Below are positions 14,589-15,538 of a DNA stretch of 15,538 bases, piece by piece. The notes beneath the pieces were generated by a model. It was given only the letters and a program-made list of their open reading frames with translations. It was not told the DNA's origin and searched no databases. Origin of the DNA: Microbacteriaceae bacterium UBA6152 (lineage in GTDB: Bacteria; Actinomycetota; Actinomycetes; Actinomycetales; Microbacteriaceae); the NCBI GenBank assembly GCA_002423075.1, contig DIUS01000048.1, positions 1 to 15,538 on the forward strand. Direction: 5' to 3'. A program made the translations under genes and the position numbers. Position 1 is the stretch's first letter; every line of letters starts with the position of its first letter.

Positions 14589-14963
14589 TTGCCCACTATT
14601 CAACAGCTGGTCCGCAAGGGCCGCTCGCCGAAGGTCTCGAAGACCAAGGCGCCGGCCCTGAAGGCCAACCCGCAACAGCGCGGCGTCTGCACGCGCGTCT
14701 ACACGACGACCCCCAAGAAGCCGAACTCGGCTTTGCGCAAGGTCGCTCGCGTCAAGCTCAGCAACGGTACCGAGGTCACCGCCTACATTCCCGGCGAGGG
14801 CCACAACCTGCAGGAGCACTCGATGGTGCTCGTGCGCGGCGGTCGTGTGAAAGACCTGCCGGGCGTGCGTTACAAGATCGTGCGCGGCGCGCTCGACACC
14901 CAGGCGGTCAAGAACCGTAAGCAAGCGCGCAGCCGCTACGGAGCGAAGATGGACAAGAAGTAA
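14589..14963 (+). CDS. rpsL: 30S ribosomal protein S12
   Basis: S12 (124 residues) lies at the decoding centre of the small subunit. The conserved stretches TPKKPNSALRKVARVKL and GRVKDLPGVRYKIVRG are present. Lys43 and Lys88, the main streptomycin-resistance sites, are wild type, so the allele looks streptomycin sensitive. Asp89, the residue methylthiolated in some bacteria, is present. The start is TTG at 14589, as in several actinobacterial rpsL genes, preceded by GAGGAG (14578-14583); the ATG at 14576 is in another frame. First gene of the str operon. The stop TAA overlaps the rpsG ATG by one base. Confidence 0.98.
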   Translation: MPTIQQLVRKGRSPKVSKTKAPALKANPQQRGVCTRVYTTTPKKPNSALRKVARVKLSNGTEVTAYIPGEGHNLQEHSMVLVRGGRVKDLPGVRYKIVRGALDTQAVKNRKQARSRYGAKMDKK

Positions 14964-15433
14964 TGCCTCGTAAAGGTCCAGCACCCAAGCGCCCCGTCGT
15001 CGCAGACCCGGTCTACGGCGCCCCCATCGTCAGCCAGCTCGTCAACAAGATCCTGCTCGACGGCAAGAAGGGTCTCGCCGAGCGCATCGTCTACGGTGCA
15101 CTCGAAGGTGTCTCTGCCAAGAACGGTCAAGACGCTGTCGCCACGCTGAAGAAGGCCCTCGACAACGTGCGCCCCACCCTCGAGGTGCGTTCGCGTCGTG
15201 TCGGTGGCTCGACCTACCAGGTGCCCGTCGAGGTCAAGCCGCACCGCGCGAACACTCTCGCGCTGCGCTGGTTGACCAGCTACGCCAAGGCGCGTCGCGA
15301 GAAGACGATGACCGAGCGGCTCATGAACGAGATTCTCGACGCCTCGAACGGCCTCGGTGCCGCGGTCAAGCGTCGTGAAGACACGCACAAGATGGCTGAG
15401 AGCAACAAGGCCTTCGCGCACTACCGCTGGTAA
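14963..15433 (+). CDS. rpsG: 30S ribosomal protein S7
   Basis: S7 (156 residues, the standard length) nucleates assembly of the 3' domain of 16S rRNA and contacts tRNA in the E site. It begins MPRKGPAPKRPVVADPVYG and contains the family stretches LVNKILLDGKKGLAERIVY and NVRPTLEVRSRRVGGSTYQ, ending FAHYRW. The ATG at 14963 shares its first base with the rpsL stop (TAATG), so translation is coupled. The roughly 100-base rpsL-rpsG gap that holds the S7 autoregulatory site in E. coli is absent. An 84-base gap with a hairpin follows. Confidence 0.98.
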   Translation: MPRKGPAPKRPVVADPVYGAPIVSQLVNKILLDGKKGLAERIVYGALEGVSAKNGQDAVATLKKALDNVRPTLEVRSRRVGGSTYQVPVEVKPHRANTLALRWLTSYAKARREKTMTERLMNEILDASNGLGAAVKRREDTHKMAESNKAFAHYRW

Positions 15434-15443
15434 CAACCAGTCT

Positions 15444-15484
15444 GCGGGCAGGGGCTGAGGGCCCCGGTCATCACCCCTGCTCGC
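15444..15484 (+). other. Stem-loop in the rpsG-fusA gap
   Basis: An 11-bp stem with one G-T pair (15444-15454 with 15474-15484) encloses a 19-base loop. A CTTTT lies about ten bases after it (15492-15496). It could be a partial terminator, an mRNA processing or stabilising element, or a protein-binding site that tunes fusA expression. Confidence 0.5.
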
Positions 15485-15517
15485 ACCCCAACTTTTACTG
15501 AACCGGAGGAACCCCCC

Positions 15518-15538
15518 GTGGCACAGGACGTGCTCACC
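15518..15538 (+). CDS. fusA: Elongation factor G, first seven codons (truncated by window end)
   Basis: A GTG start at 15518 with ribosome site GGAGGA (15505-15510) begins the peptide MAQDVLT, the usual actinobacterial EF-G N-terminus. The position after rpsG fits the str operon. Only 21 bases are in the window, so no GTPase motif can be seen; the call rests on start, peptide and context. Confidence 0.85.

Overview
The window comes from the chromosome of a high-GC Gram-positive bacterium, most likely an actinobacterium of the Microbacteriaceae type. Evidence: very GC-rich third codon positions, TANNNT-type -10 boxes, a TTG start on rpsL, a typical actinobacterial RpoC C-terminus, and the rpoC ... 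rpsL-rpsG-fusA arrangement. No mobile element, tRNA, rRNA or CRISPR array is visible, and by eye the codon use of the central genes resembles that of the housekeeping genes at both ends. All identified genes are on the + strand.

Layout. (1) 1-2210: the 3' part of rpoC (RNA polymerase beta'), closed by a strong 18-bp hairpin terminator. (2) About 2266-13425: a compact type IV pilus (T4P) locus in the order pilB, pilT, pilC, major pilin (pilA), two minor pilins with class III signal peptides, a large GspK/PilX-like tip candidate with a beta-helix-like body, pilD (prepilin peptidase), pilM, pilN and pilO. It ends at a second hairpin terminator. (3) 13521-14306: an unrecognised four-helix membrane protein with a low-complexity N-terminus and its own extended -10 promoter. 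(4) 14303-15538: the start of the str operon (rpsL, rpsG, first codons of fusA), driven by a good -35/-10 promoter with a leader of about 250 nt that contains a candidate mini-ORF and a UUCG hairpin.

How the genes work together. PilB (extension ATPase) and PilT (retraction ATPase) act on the platform protein PilC to assemble and withdraw the fibre. PilD removes the leader peptides of the pilins. The major pilin forms the shaft, and the two minor pilins plus the large tip candidate probably prime assembly and form a tip. PilM, PilN and PilO form the cytoplasm-to-envelope alignment complex. PilQ and PilP (secretin and its lipoprotein) are not in the window, as expected for a cell without an outer membrane. 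Most junctions after the pilin are 1-10 base overlaps or gaps of 10-13 bases, indicating one translationally coupled operon. A 13-bp hairpin after the pilin gene probably sets a high major-to-minor pilin ratio.

The most notable points are the dedicated T4P locus with a retraction ATPase lying between rpoC and the str operon of a monoderm, the 541-residue tip candidate lacking Glu5, the long Pro/Ala-rich N-terminal extension of PilT, the Pro-rich C-terminal tail of PilO, and the candidate regulatory mini-ORF ahead of rpsL. No stretch longer than 300 bases lacks a gene.
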